Source: Georgenia subflava
GTDB taxonomy: Bacteria; Actinomycetota; Actinomycetes; Actinomycetales; Actinomycetaceae
DNA: 64,000 bases
Direction of reading: 5' to 3'
Assembly: GCF_009193155.1 (NCBI RefSeq)
Contig: NZ_VUKD01000001.1
Span: 1,178,001 to 1,242,000 of the forward strand
A model generated the notes under the pieces. The model saw only the letters and a list, made by a program, of their open reading frames with translations. It was not told the DNA's origin and ran no database searches. Position 1 is the first letter of the stretch. The number at the start of each line of letters is the position of its first letter. This document shows positions 16,432-24,356 of the stretch, in pieces. The translations under genes were made by a program, and so were the position numbers.

Positions 16432-17261
16432 CGCGTGAGGGCCTCCTCGAGTGCTGCGATACCGGTGCGGTAGTCGACCTCCGGACGCCGGTGGCCGAGA
16501 TGGGGCGCGACGACGCGCAGCCGCAACGGCGGGCACTCGGAGCCCTCCTGGATGCCGTCGCGTGCGGAAGCCGGAGTGATCTGCACGGCGGCACCGGCTG
16601 CGCGAAGCGCCCGGCGCTGCGTCACACCCGGCGCCTCGACGACGTCCCCGCTGTGCCCGGCCCGCCGAAGCGCGTCGACGAGCTGGTCGTGCGCCGGGGG
16701 CTGGTGGTGTCTGGGCGGGACCGCGATCGGCAGCTCGCACTGTGCCAGGCCGGCCGGGCTGCCCGACGGCTCCAACCGCGTCGGCAGGATGAGCACGGGG
16801 CCCGCGGCGAGGCCGTCGAGGACGCCGGGATGACGTACGACGGCGAGATCGAGCAGGCCGTCGCGGAGCAGGTCGACCAGCTCCACGCTGCCGGCCACCG
16901 TCGGGACGACGCCGGCCCCGGTATCGGCGAGGGCGCGCACCACGTCGTCCAGCAGGTCCTCGAGGTCGCCGGCTATCCCCAGCCGGACCCGGTCGGGGAT
17001 CGCGAGATCGTCGGCCTGGTCCACGAGCTCGCCGGCCTGCCGGAGGAGCTCACGGGCGGAGGGCAGCAGCGCCTGGCCGGCCGTGGTGATGCGGACGCCG
17101 CGGGCGTCGCGGTCGAAGAGACGCACCCCCAGCTGTCGCTCGAGCCGACGGACCCCCTGCGAGAGCGGTGGCTGGGTCATGCCGAGGTCGCGGGCGGCGT
17201 CGCCGAAGTGGCGGGAATCGGCCACTGCCACGAAGAAGCGCAGGTGACGCAGCAGGTCCAC
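16428..17261 (-). CDS. LysR-family transcriptional regulator
   Basis: A 277-residue regulator. The winged helix-turn-helix fills residues 1-60 (LRHLRFFVAVADSRHFGDAARDLGM, TQPPLSQGVRRLERQLG); the substrate-binding domain follows. GTG 17261 is the natural start because DLLRHLRFF begins the family. It is a few residues shorter than the usual ~300. It is translationally coupled to the downstream serine hydrolase and divergent from a Tat-exported MBL-fold protein; LysR proteins usually control a divergent gene and themselves. Confidence 0.9.
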   Translation of the reverse strand: MDLLRHLRFFVAVADSRHFGDAARDLGMTQPPLSQGVRRLERQLGVRLFDRDARGVRITTAGQALLPSARELLRQAGELVDQADDLAIPDRVRLGIAGDLEDLLDDVVRALADTGAGVVPTVAGSVELVDLLRDGLLDLAVVRHPGVLDGLAAGPVLILPTRLEPSGSPAGLAQCELPIAVPPRHHQPPAHDQLVDALRRAGHSGDVVEAPGVTQRRALRAAGAAVQITPASARDGIQEGSECPPLRLRVVAPHLGHRRPEVDYRTGIAALEEALTR

Positions 17262-17344
17262 GAACCCGACGATAGCGAAACCGACTGACGTCGGGTCGAC
17301 AAGACTCTTTGACCCCCGTCGGTGCACCGTCGAGAGTGTCGGCC

Positions 17345-18340
17345 ATGACTACAGCTCACACCGCAGTGACTCGGTCGGCGACCCGAGGCGTCGGCCGCCG
17401 CTCCCTGCTCGCCGTCGCGGCGAGCGCCCCGCTGGCCGGGCTCTGGCCGACCACCGCCACGGCGGCACCTCGGCGCAAGCCGTCGGGGTTCGCCTCGTTC
17501 GAGTGGCTGGGCACCGCCGGCTGGCGGGTGCGCACACCGACGACCACGCTGCTGGTCGACCCCTACCTGAGTCGCTTCGACACCGGTCTGGCTGCCGGCA
17601 GGTTCGATGCGACGACCCCGATCGCGCTCGACACCGCCGCCGTCGACAGCGCGATCGGGACTACCGGGAGCGCCGAGGGGGCCGTGGACGCGGTGCTGGT
17701 GACGCACACCCATTGGGACCACTTCGCGGACGTCCCGCACATCGGGGCCACGCGCGGAGCGACGGTGTTCACCACCCTCAGCGGCTACCACCTCTGCCAG
17801 TCGATGGGGCTCCCGGCCGCGCAGGCCGCAGTCGTCAAGGGCGGTGAAGAGCTCCAGATCGGCGACGCCGTGGTGCGGGTGGTCCGCTCGCTGCACAGCC
17901 GCAGCGGAAACGGCGGCCTGTTGTTCCCGGGCATCCGCACGGGGGTCCCCGAGCGACCTTCCACGATCGCGGATCTTCCCGAGGGCGACACCCTGGGCTT
18001 CGTCATCCGGTCCCCCGACGGTGCGGGAGTGCTTCTGCTCGGCGCCAGCGACTACGACGACCAGGCGCTGCGCTCGCTCGAGGTCGACACGGTGATGCTG
18101 CCGGTGCCCAGCACGGACATCACGGCCGGGTATGCCGAGCGGCTGATGGATGCGCTGGAAAGGCCCCGGACGGTCGTGCTGGTTCACTGGGACGACTTCG
18201 AGAGCCCCCTCGCCGACGTGCCTCGCACCGACGACCGTACGCGTGCCCGGATACGCGCGCTCACCGCTGAGATCCGGCTGCACTCACCGGCGACGCAGGT
18301 GCTGACGCCGAGCTACCTGACCCCCATGGTGCTGCTGTGA
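17345..18340 (+). CDS. Tat-exported metallo-beta-lactamase-fold hydrolase (UlaG-like)
   Basis: A 331-residue zinc-dependent hydrolase of unknown substrate. The N-terminus is a twin-arginine signal (R18-R19 in GVGRRSLLAVAASAPLAG, cleavage near ATAAP). The metal site is HTHWDH (H121, H123, D125, H126), with a further D at GASDYDD and H at VHWDDF. The fold is closest to the UlaG/L-ascorbate-6-phosphate lactonase branch rather than true B-class beta-lactamases. It is divergent from the LysR gene, and its stop overlaps the start of a membrane protein (GTGA), suggesting a two-gene unit. Confidence 0.88.
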   Translation: MTTAHTAVTRSATRGVGRRSLLAVAASAPLAGLWPTTATAAPRRKPSGFASFEWLGTAGWRVRTPTTTLLVDPYLSRFDTGLAAGRFDATTPIALDTAAVDSAIGTTGSAEGAVDAVLVTHTHWDHFADVPHIGATRGATVFTTLSGYHLCQSMGLPAAQAAVVKGGEELQIGDAVVRVVRSLHSRSGNGGLLFPGIRTGVPERPSTIADLPEGDTLGFVIRSPDGAGVLLLGASDYDDQALRSLEVDTVMLPVPSTDITAGYAERLMDALERPRTVVLVHWDDFESPLADVPRTDDRTRARIRALTAEIRLHSPATQVLTPSYLTPMVLL

Positions 18341-19293
18341 TCGCGACCGCCGCCGCGGTCCGCGTCCGGCGGCCCGCCTGGGTGATCCTGCTCGGAGGTA
18401 TCGGCGCCGGCGTCCTCGGTCTGCTGCCGTGGCTTGTCACGGGTATGCGGCTTCCCCTGCAGAACCTGTGGGCGGAGGACGTGCTGCCGGACGACATGCC
18501 GGTCGCGCTGCTGCCCTTCAGCCAGTACGACCTCGCTCTGCTCCTCGGCATGCTGGTCTGGGGACCCGCCGTCGCCGGGCTGATGGTGCGGCGCGAGCCG
18601 GTGGAGGCCCGGGCGAGGGCGGTGCTCGTCGCCGCGATCGGCTACCTGGTGGTGGCCGGGGTCGCGACGGCGCAGGCCGCGACGGTGGTGGCCGACGGTC
18701 TGCGTGCCGACGACCCCCGGTCCGTTCTGTACTTCAGGGGTGTGCTGGCGGTGATCCTCTGCTCCGTCCTCGTCGGGGTGGTGGTGCTGGTGCTGCTCGC
18801 TCGCGCACCACGGGCACCGGCGTCGAGCGGAGCGACTGTGGCCGCACTCGCCTGCGGGATCTGGCTCAACGCGCTGATCGTCCCCAAGGGGGTGGTGGCG
18901 TCCACGACGCATGTCGCGGTGCTGGGCCACGCCCGCTGGATCCCGGCGGTTCTCGTCGGCGCCGCACTGGTCTGGTGCGGACTCGGCGGCGTCGGGAAGG
19001 TCGTGGCGTGGCTCGTCAACATCGTCCTGCTCTGGGCCGTGCCGGCCGGGCTCACCGCTGTCAGCTACGCGGCGGGATCGCGGGTGCTCGCCGGCGCACC
19101 GGAAGAGATGCTCGCCGCCGGGGGCGCCGTGTTCGTCCGAGCACTTGGGCCGGATGGTTCGTCTCTCGGATATGCGGCGCTCGCCCTGGCCATCGGCGTC
19201 GTCGGCAGCGGCACCCGCACCTACCTCGCCCGTCGCCGCGCCGGCCGCGCGGTGAGCGGGGAGTCCGCCCAGCCCGTGCCGACCGGCAGCTGA
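18337..19293 (+). CDS. Polytopic membrane protein of unknown function
   Basis: A 318-residue protein with about eight predicted membrane helices (for example VILLGGIGAGVLGLLPWLV, LALLLGMLVWGPAVAGLMV, VILCSVLVGVVVLVLLA and IPAVLVGAALVWCGLGG). No family is recognised. It starts at GTG 18337, overlapping the stop of the MBL-fold gene by four bases, which suggests coupled translation and a shared task at the cell surface. The C-terminal tail is basic, then Ser/Pro-rich. Confidence 0.8.
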   Translation: MIATAAAVRVRRPAWVILLGGIGAGVLGLLPWLVTGMRLPLQNLWAEDVLPDDMPVALLPFSQYDLALLLGMLVWGPAVAGLMVRREPVEARARAVLVAAIGYLVVAGVATAQAATVVADGLRADDPRSVLYFRGVLAVILCSVLVGVVVLVLLARAPRAPASSGATVAALACGIWLNALIVPKGVVASTTHVAVLGHARWIPAVLVGAALVWCGLGGVGKVVAWLVNIVLLWAVPAGLTAVSYAAGSRVLAGAPEEMLAAGGAVFVRALGPDGSSLGYAALALAIGVVGSGTRTYLARRRAGRAVSGESAQPVPTGS

Positions 19294-19480
19294 CCGCGGC
19301 GCCGTCGTGCTGGAAAACATGTGCCTCTGTCGTCGTCGTCGCGGGTGGCTACGTCATCAAGGTCGCGACTCGGAGTCGACCCGACAGGTCATCCACGCCG
19401 ACATGAGGGCGCGGCTCCGCAGGCGGTGACCGGGCTAGCTTCACCCGCGTAAGAACTCTGGACTCGAGAGGTACAAGAAC

Positions 19481-20095
19481 GTGGCTCGACGAATCATCCT
19501 GTTCATCCACAGCACTCTGAACGGCGTCGTGACGGGCGACCCCGACGGAGACAAGACCGACTTCAGCGGCTGGACCCGTCCCGGCAACGTCGTCGGCGAG
19601 GCGTCCGAGAGTCTGCTGCGGCTGTTCGACCGGGTCGACACCGTCCTGCTGGGACGCGCCACGTACGACGACCTCTCCCGGAAATGGCCGACGATGCAAG
19701 CCGCGACCGAACCGGTCGACGTCGTCTCGCGCCTGGCCGCCAAGATCAACGGTGCGACCAAGCTGGTCGCGACGCGCGACGATCAGGTCGCCCAGCTCCC
19801 CTGGGGAGAGTGCGCGCCCGCTGAGCCACTCGGGGGCGACCTCGCCGAACGACTCCAGCGCATCAGGGCCGGCGAGGGCGGTGACGTCGTGATCTTCGGC
19901 AGCCCGACGCTCGTCAGATCACTGATGGAGGCAGACCTGATCGACGAGCTCCACATCGTCGTCCATCCCGTCGTCGTCGAGGTGGGCGAGCGACTCTTCA
20001 GCGGTGTCGAGACGCGTACGGACCTGACGCTGGAGAGCGCTACCACCTTCAGCGAGGGCGGGGTTCTCCTCGCCTACGGACGCGCCGTGGCGTGA
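19481..20095 (+). CDS. Dihydrofolate reductase/RibD C-terminal-like reductase
   Basis: A 204-residue protein of the DHFR-like/RibD_C superfamily, which reduces pterin or pyrimidine-type substrates with NADPH. Typical signatures are IHSTLNGVVTGD near the start, VDTVLLGRATYDDLSRKW, KLVATRD, and GEGGDVVIFGSPTLVRSLMEADLIDELHIVVHPVVVEVGERLF. The GTG start has GAGAGG 9 bases upstream. It appears to stand alone. No antibiotic or folate role can be inferred; most members are uncharacterised. Confidence 0.88.
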   Translation: MARRIILFIHSTLNGVVTGDPDGDKTDFSGWTRPGNVVGEASESLLRLFDRVDTVLLGRATYDDLSRKWPTMQAATEPVDVVSRLAAKINGATKLVATRDDQVAQLPWGECAPAEPLGGDLAERLQRIRAGEGGDVVIFGSPTLVRSLMEADLIDELHIVVHPVVVEVGERLFSGVETRTDLTLESATTFSEGGVLLAYGRAVA

Positions 20096-20139
20096 GGCCG
20101 ACGCGCTCCGGACGGCGACCTGCCAGCGGCAGCAGCGCC

Positions 20140-20212
20140 GAAGACGGAGCGCTCGAGCCCGACAGGGGCCGTCGCGAAGACCGGGCGCTCGAGCCCGACG
20201 GGGGCCCGTCGC
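20140..20212. repeat. 36-bp tandem duplication
   Basis: 20140-20175 and 20176-20212 repeat GAAGACSGRGCGCTCGAGCC-type sequence, differing at a few bases, between the convergent reductase and acyltransferase genes. The shared GCGCTCGAGCCCGAC is exact. Confidence 0.75.
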
Positions 20213-20216
20213 GGCG

Positions 20217-20798
20217 TCAGCTCGTGGACCTGCCCTCCTCGTGCAGGCGCGGCTCGGCGCCGCGCTCCGGGACCACACCGGTCTTGCCGGCGTAGAAGGC
20301 GCGGATCTTGTCCATGTCGGCCGAGACGTCACCCGTCAGCCGGAGGGTGGGACCGAGCCCGGTGGTCATGGTCCTGCGGTCGACGTAGCCGAGGGTCACG
20401 GGCAGTTCCGCCTCACGCGCGATCCGGTAGAAGCCGGACTTCCAGTACGGCGAGAGCCCGCGCGTGCCCTCGGGGGTGATGACGAGGTAGAACCGCTCCC
20501 CGGCCCTCACCCTGGCCACGATCTCGTCGACCAGGCCGGCGGGGTTCGAGCGGTCCACCGGGATGCCGCCGAGCGCGCGCATGAGGGGGCCGAACGGCTT
20601 CTTGAACAGCGACTTCTTGCCGAGGAACTTCGTCGAGAAGCCGGCACGCCAGCTGATGGCGAGCATGAGGACGAAGTCCCAGTTGGAGGTGTGCGGGGCG
20701 CCGATGAGGATGCCCGCGCCGTCGTCGGGCAGGGGCTCTGCCCGATAGTTCCATCGGCTCACCGCCCAGTAGGCGCGAGCGAGAGTGCGGCGGATCAT
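20217..20798 (-). CDS. 1-acyl-sn-glycerol-3-phosphate acyltransferase (PlsC-like)
   Basis: A 193-residue acyltransferase. The catalytic HX4D motif is HTSNWD (H36-D41) and the substrate-binding PEGTR lies at 109-113; GGIPVDRS gives block III. The family transfers an acyl chain to lysophosphatidate or related acceptors at the inner membrane face. The short HTSNWD form resembles the subfamily often annotated as 1-acylglycerol-3-phosphate acyltransferase-like. ATG 20798 follows GAGGACCC. It lies 84 bases downstream of the FAD dehydrogenase stop on the same strand. Confidence 0.88.
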   Translation of the reverse strand: MIRRTLARAYWAVSRWNYRAEPLPDDGAGILIGAPHTSNWDFVLMLAISWRAGFSTKFLGKKSLFKKPFGPLMRALGGIPVDRSNPAGLVDEIVARVRAGERFYLVITPEGTRGLSPYWKSGFYRIAREAELPVTLGYVDRRTMTTGLGPTLRLTGDVSADMDKIRAFYAGKTGVVPERGAEPRLHEEGRSTS

Positions 20799-20882
20799 CG
20801 GGTCCTCATGGCGCCGAGGTTACGGCAGGAGCGCGGTCGGGCGGTGCCGCCGCCAGGGTCGCGGAGGCAGCACGTCCCGCCG

Positions 20883-22532
20883 TCACCGGTTCGCGACGGC
20901 GGCACGTCCTGCCTGTCGACCCGAGAACAGGCAGCCGCCCAGGAAGGTGCCCTCCAGGGCGCGGTAGCCGTGCATCCCGCCGCCGCCGAACCCGGCGGCC
21001 TCGCCGGCGGCGTACAGCCCCGGCAGCACCGAACCGTCGGGACGGAGCACGCGCGCGTCCAGATCCGTCTCGATGCCTCCGAGCGTCTTGCGCGTGAGGA
21101 CGTGCAGCTTCACGGCGATGAGTGGCCCGGCCGCCGGGTCGAGCAGCCGGTGCGGCGGCGCGACGCGGACGAGCTTGTCGCCCAGGTAGGAGCGGGCACC
21201 GCGCAGCGCCGTGATCTGGAGGTCCTTGGAGAACGGGTTGTCGATCTCGCGGTCACGCGCCACGACCTCCCGTGCGACCTGGTCGATCTCGAGGAGAGGT
21301 GCCTCGGTGAGCCGGTTCATCCCGCTGACGAGATCGTCCAGCGTGTCGGCGACGACGAAGTCGACGCCGCGTTCCTTGAAGGCCTCGACAGGTCCCGGTG
21401 CTCCGGGCCGCACACGTTGCGCGAGCAGCCGCAGGTCCTTGCCCGTCAGATCAGGATTCTGCTCCGACCCGGAGAGGGCGAACTCCTTCTCGATGATCCT
21501 CTGCGTCAGCACGAACCAGCTGTGGTCGTGGCCGGTCGCGCGGAGATGGGCCAGCGTGCCGAGCGTGTCGAAACCGGGGTAGAGCGGGACCGGGAGCCGC
21601 CGGCCCGTCGCGTCGAGCCAGAGCGAGGACGGCCCGGGAAGGATGCGGATGCCGTGCGCGGGCCACACCGGTGCGAAGTTGGTGATGCCCTCGGTGTAGT
21701 GCCACATCCTGTCGCGGTTGACGAGGCTGGCGCCCGCGTCGGCGCTGATGTCGAGCATGCGGCCGTCGACGTAGGCCGGCACTCCGGTGAGCATCTTCGC
21801 CGGGGGCGTACCGAGCCGCTCGGGCCAGTGGCGGCGCACGAGCTCGGGGTCGGCCCCGATTCCTCCGGAGGTGAGGACGACGGCGGGGGCACGGAGCTCG
21901 AAGTCGCCGGTCGCCGTCCGCGACGACGGCACCCCGCGGGCTGCCCGGGACGGCTCGAGGACCGTGCCTGCGACGCCGTCGACCGCGCCGTCGGTCATGA
22001 GGAGGTGGTCGACCTGGTGGCGCAGCGCCAGGGTGACCAGCCCCCGGTCGACGGCGTCCCTGACCTTCCGAGCGAAGGGCTCGACGATCCCGGGTCCGGT
22101 TCCCCAGACGATGTGGAAGCGGGGGACCGAGTTCCCCGGGCCGGTGGCGCCGTGCCCGCCACGCTCCGCCCAGCCCACCACGGGGAAGAAGCGCATCCCG
22201 AGGCTCCGCAGCCACGCACGCTTCTCCCCGGCGGCGAACTCCACGTACTCGCGCGCCCACCGCCGTGGCCAGTGGTCCTCCCGTTCACGGTCGAAGCCGG
22301 CGGTGCCCTCCCAGTCCTGCCAGGCGAGCTCGAGGGAGTCGCGCACGCCCATGCGCCGCTGCTCAGGGGAGTCGACGAGGAACAGCCCGCCGAACGACCA
22401 GAACGCCTGGCCACCGATGTTCGCGGCGCCCTCCTGGTCGACCAGGAGGACGCGTCTACCGGCATCCGCGAGCTCCGCGGTGGCGACCAGCCCGGCCAGG
22501 CCCGCGCCGACGACGATCGCGTCCGCGTCCAT
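20883..22532 (-). CDS. FAD-binding dehydrogenase (fumarate reductase/KstD-like)
   Basis: A 549-residue flavoprotein. The Rossmann motif VVGAGLAGLVATAELADAGRRVLLVDQE lies at ~7-34, and the C-terminal FAD segment LPGLYAAGEAAGFGGGGMHG is typical of the FAD_binding_2 group with fumarate reductase and 3-ketosteroid dehydrogenase. IGGQAFWSFGGLF and the GGIETD segment favour the FAD-binding dehydrogenase subfamily. The substrate is unknown. ATG 22532 follows GAAGGAGA; an in-frame extension of 11 codons has no ribosome site. The protein has no signal peptide and is cytoplasmic. Confidence 0.88.
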   Translation of the reverse strand: MDADAIVVGAGLAGLVATAELADAGRRVLLVDQEGAANIGGQAFWSFGGLFLVDSPEQRRMGVRDSLELAWQDWEGTAGFDREREDHWPRRWAREYVEFAAGEKRAWLRSLGMRFFPVVGWAERGGHGATGPGNSVPRFHIVWGTGPGIVEPFARKVRDAVDRGLVTLALRHQVDHLLMTDGAVDGVAGTVLEPSRAARGVPSSRTATGDFELRAPAVVLTSGGIGADPELVRRHWPERLGTPPAKMLTGVPAYVDGRMLDISADAGASLVNRDRMWHYTEGITNFAPVWPAHGIRILPGPSSLWLDATGRRLPVPLYPGFDTLGTLAHLRATGHDHSWFVLTQRIIEKEFALSGSEQNPDLTGKDLRLLAQRVRPGAPGPVEAFKERGVDFVVADTLDDLVSGMNRLTEAPLLEIDQVAREVVARDREIDNPFSKDLQITALRGARSYLGDKLVRVAPPHRLLDPAAGPLIAVKLHVLTRKTLGGIETDLDARVLRPDGSVLPGLYAAGEAAGFGGGGMHGYRALEGTFLGGCLFSGRQAGRAAVANR

Positions 22533-22684
22533 GGGTCTCCTTCGGCCACAGCCGTGCTCCGTCACCCGGCCTGGTGCCGACAGGGTAGCGAGCCGTCTCG
22601 GCGGGGCTGGAGAAGTCAGGCCAGGTCGGACAGGATGGGAAGGACCCCTCGCCGGGGTCGCCGTCGTTGGTGAAGGAGGCCTCC

Positions 22685-23578
22685 ATGAGCCCGGTCCCGT
22701 CCGTCCCGCAGCTCACGCTGAGCTCTGGGGTGACCATCCCGCAGATCGGCTTCGGTGTCTTCCAGGTGCCGCCTGAGGACACTCAGGACGCCGTCGGCCA
22801 TGCGCTCGCAGCCGGGTACCGCAGCATCGACACCGCTGCTCGCTACGACAACGAGGCAGGCGTGGGGGCGGCGATCGCAGCCTCCGGACTCGCGCGTGAC
22901 GAGGTGTTCGTGGCGACCAAGCTCGCCAACCCGGATCAGGGCTACGAGTCGACCTTGAAGGCCTTCGACGCCAGCACGAGCGAGCTCGGCCTCGACGTCG
23001 TCGACCTGTACCTCATCCACTGGCCGTGCCCCGCTCGTGGCGAGGCGCTGAACTCGTGGCGGGCGATGAGAGAGCTGCGGGACGGTGGCCGCGTCGGTTC
23101 GATCGGGGTCTCGAACTTCATGGTGCACCACCTGCGCGAGCTCCTCGCCGCCACCGAGGTGGTGCCGGAGGTGAACCAGATCGAGGTGCACCCCTACTAC
23201 CAGCAGACGGAGCTGCGCGCGTTCAACGCCGAGCACGGGATCGTGACCGAGGCGTACAGTCCGCTCGGTCGTGGCGGAGTTCTCAAGGACCCGGCCATCG
23301 CCGGTATCGCGGAGCGCCTCGGGCGGAGCCCGGCCCAGGTGATCCTGCGCTGGCACATCCAGCTCGGGAACGTCGTGATCCCGAAGTCCGTCACCCCGGA
23401 ACGCATCGCGGCCAACATCGACGTCTTCGACTTCGAGCTCACCGAGGACGACATGAGCACCATCGCCGCGCTCGACCGCGGCGGTCGCACCGGGTTCCAC
23501 CCGGACCACTTCAACGGCTTCCCCGAGGACTTCGCTCCTGACGCGCCGAGCCGTCAGGGCATGGTTCCTGTGGGCTGA
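22685..23578 (+). CDS. Aldo/keto reductase
   Basis: A 297-residue NADPH-dependent reductase with a TIM-barrel fold. The catalytic tetrad is complete: D49 and Y54 in SIDTAARYDNE, K79 in VATKLAN and H112 in LIHWPC. The cofactor loop IPKSVTPERIAANIDVFDFEL is typical of the family that includes 2,5-diketo-D-gluconate reductases. ATG 22685 lies after AAGGAGG. It is divergent from the FAD dehydrogenase and 24 bases upstream of the CYTH gene. Confidence 0.95.
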   Translation: MSPVPSVPQLTLSSGVTIPQIGFGVFQVPPEDTQDAVGHALAAGYRSIDTAARYDNEAGVGAAIAASGLARDEVFVATKLANPDQGYESTLKAFDASTSELGLDVVDLYLIHWPCPARGEALNSWRAMRELRDGGRVGSIGVSNFMVHHLRELLAATEVVPEVNQIEVHPYYQQTELRAFNAEHGIVTEAYSPLGRGGVLKDPAIAGIAERLGRSPAQVILRWHIQLGNVVIPKSVTPERIAANIDVFDFELTEDDMSTIAALDRGGRTGFHPDHFNGFPEDFAPDAPSRQGMVPVG

Positions 23579-23602
23579 CCCGACGGCGGGTACGTTCGCA
23601 CC

Positions 23603-24241
23603 ATGAGCGACACCGGTTACGGCGACTTCGAGTTCGAGCGCAAGTTCTTCGTCCGCGCTCTTCCCGACTCGGTGCTTCGCGAGCCTGATCCTGTCCTGAT
23701 CGTCCAGAGCTACTACCTCGCCGCCGAGGGTTACGCCCTCCGGATCCGCCTGCAGGCTCCGGCTCCAAGAACGCCCGTGACCGGGATGCCGGACGAGGAT
23801 GCCCTGCTGGACGAGCTCGCAAGTGACTTCACCTTCTGCGCACTCACGGCGAAGGGTCCCTATGTCGGTGGCACCCGGTACGAGGCCGAGCGTGAGCTGG
23901 ACGTCAACGTCGGTCTGGCGATGGTTCGCCTCGGCGGGCAGCGAGTGATCAAGTACCGCCACTCGGTGTGGCTCGGGAGCGACGGCTGGGTGCTCGACTC
24001 CTTCCTTGGGCGCAACGAGCCGCTCATCGTCGCCGAGTGCGAGCGTGGCGGTCCGGTCACGGACTTGGCCATCCCCGACTTCTGCGTCACCGAGCTCACA
24101 GGTGATCCACGGTTCGCCAACGACTCGTTGGCGGGAAACCCGTACGGCGACTGGTCGGCCGCGTTCGAGCGGGAGCTCGACGAGCACGGCCCACGCTTCC
24201 TCCAGGAGTTCGGTCACAACGAGCTCGGCCTGCCCTCGTAG
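23603..24241 (+). CDS. CYTH-domain protein
   Basis: A 212-residue protein that begins with the diagnostic ExExK motif (E10-F-E-R-K14). The tunnel-fold strands contain alternating basic and acidic residues (YALRIRLQ, FTFCALTAKGP, RYEAERELD, VIKYRHSVWLG, PLIVAECERGG). CYTH enzymes act on triphosphates (thiamine triphosphatase, class IV adenylate cyclase, inorganic triphosphatase) with divalent metal ions; the substrate here is open. It likely shares a transcript with the aldo/keto reductase. Confidence 0.85.
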   Translation: MSDTGYGDFEFERKFFVRALPDSVLREPDPVLIVQSYYLAAEGYALRIRLQAPAPRTPVTGMPDEDALLDELASDFTFCALTAKGPYVGGTRYEAERELDVNVGLAMVRLGGQRVIKYRHSVWLGSDGWVLDSFLGRNEPLIVAECERGGPVTDLAIPDFCVTELTGDPRFANDSLAGNPYGDWSAAFERELDEHGPRFLQEFGHNELGLPS

Positions 24242-24356
24242 CCTCGGCGGTCAGGTGGTCGCCCGATCGGCTGGACGCCACGGTCCCTCGTTGTGAGAGG
24301 GGGTGGCACGGGCTGCTGACTAGGCCCACCGACGCGGAGTCTCGGATGTCGCCCCG

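Noticed and set aside
15529-16740. Longer beta-lactamase reading frame providing an N-terminal signal
   Set aside because: The extra ~100 codons overlap the LysR gene in another frame and are Arg/Ala-rich, with no hydrophobic signal; the GTGA overlap gives a natural start.
20241-22673. 810-codon plus-strand open frame
   Set aside because: Antisense to the FAD dehydrogenase and acyltransferase, which both have clear motifs; high GC makes such shadows frequent.
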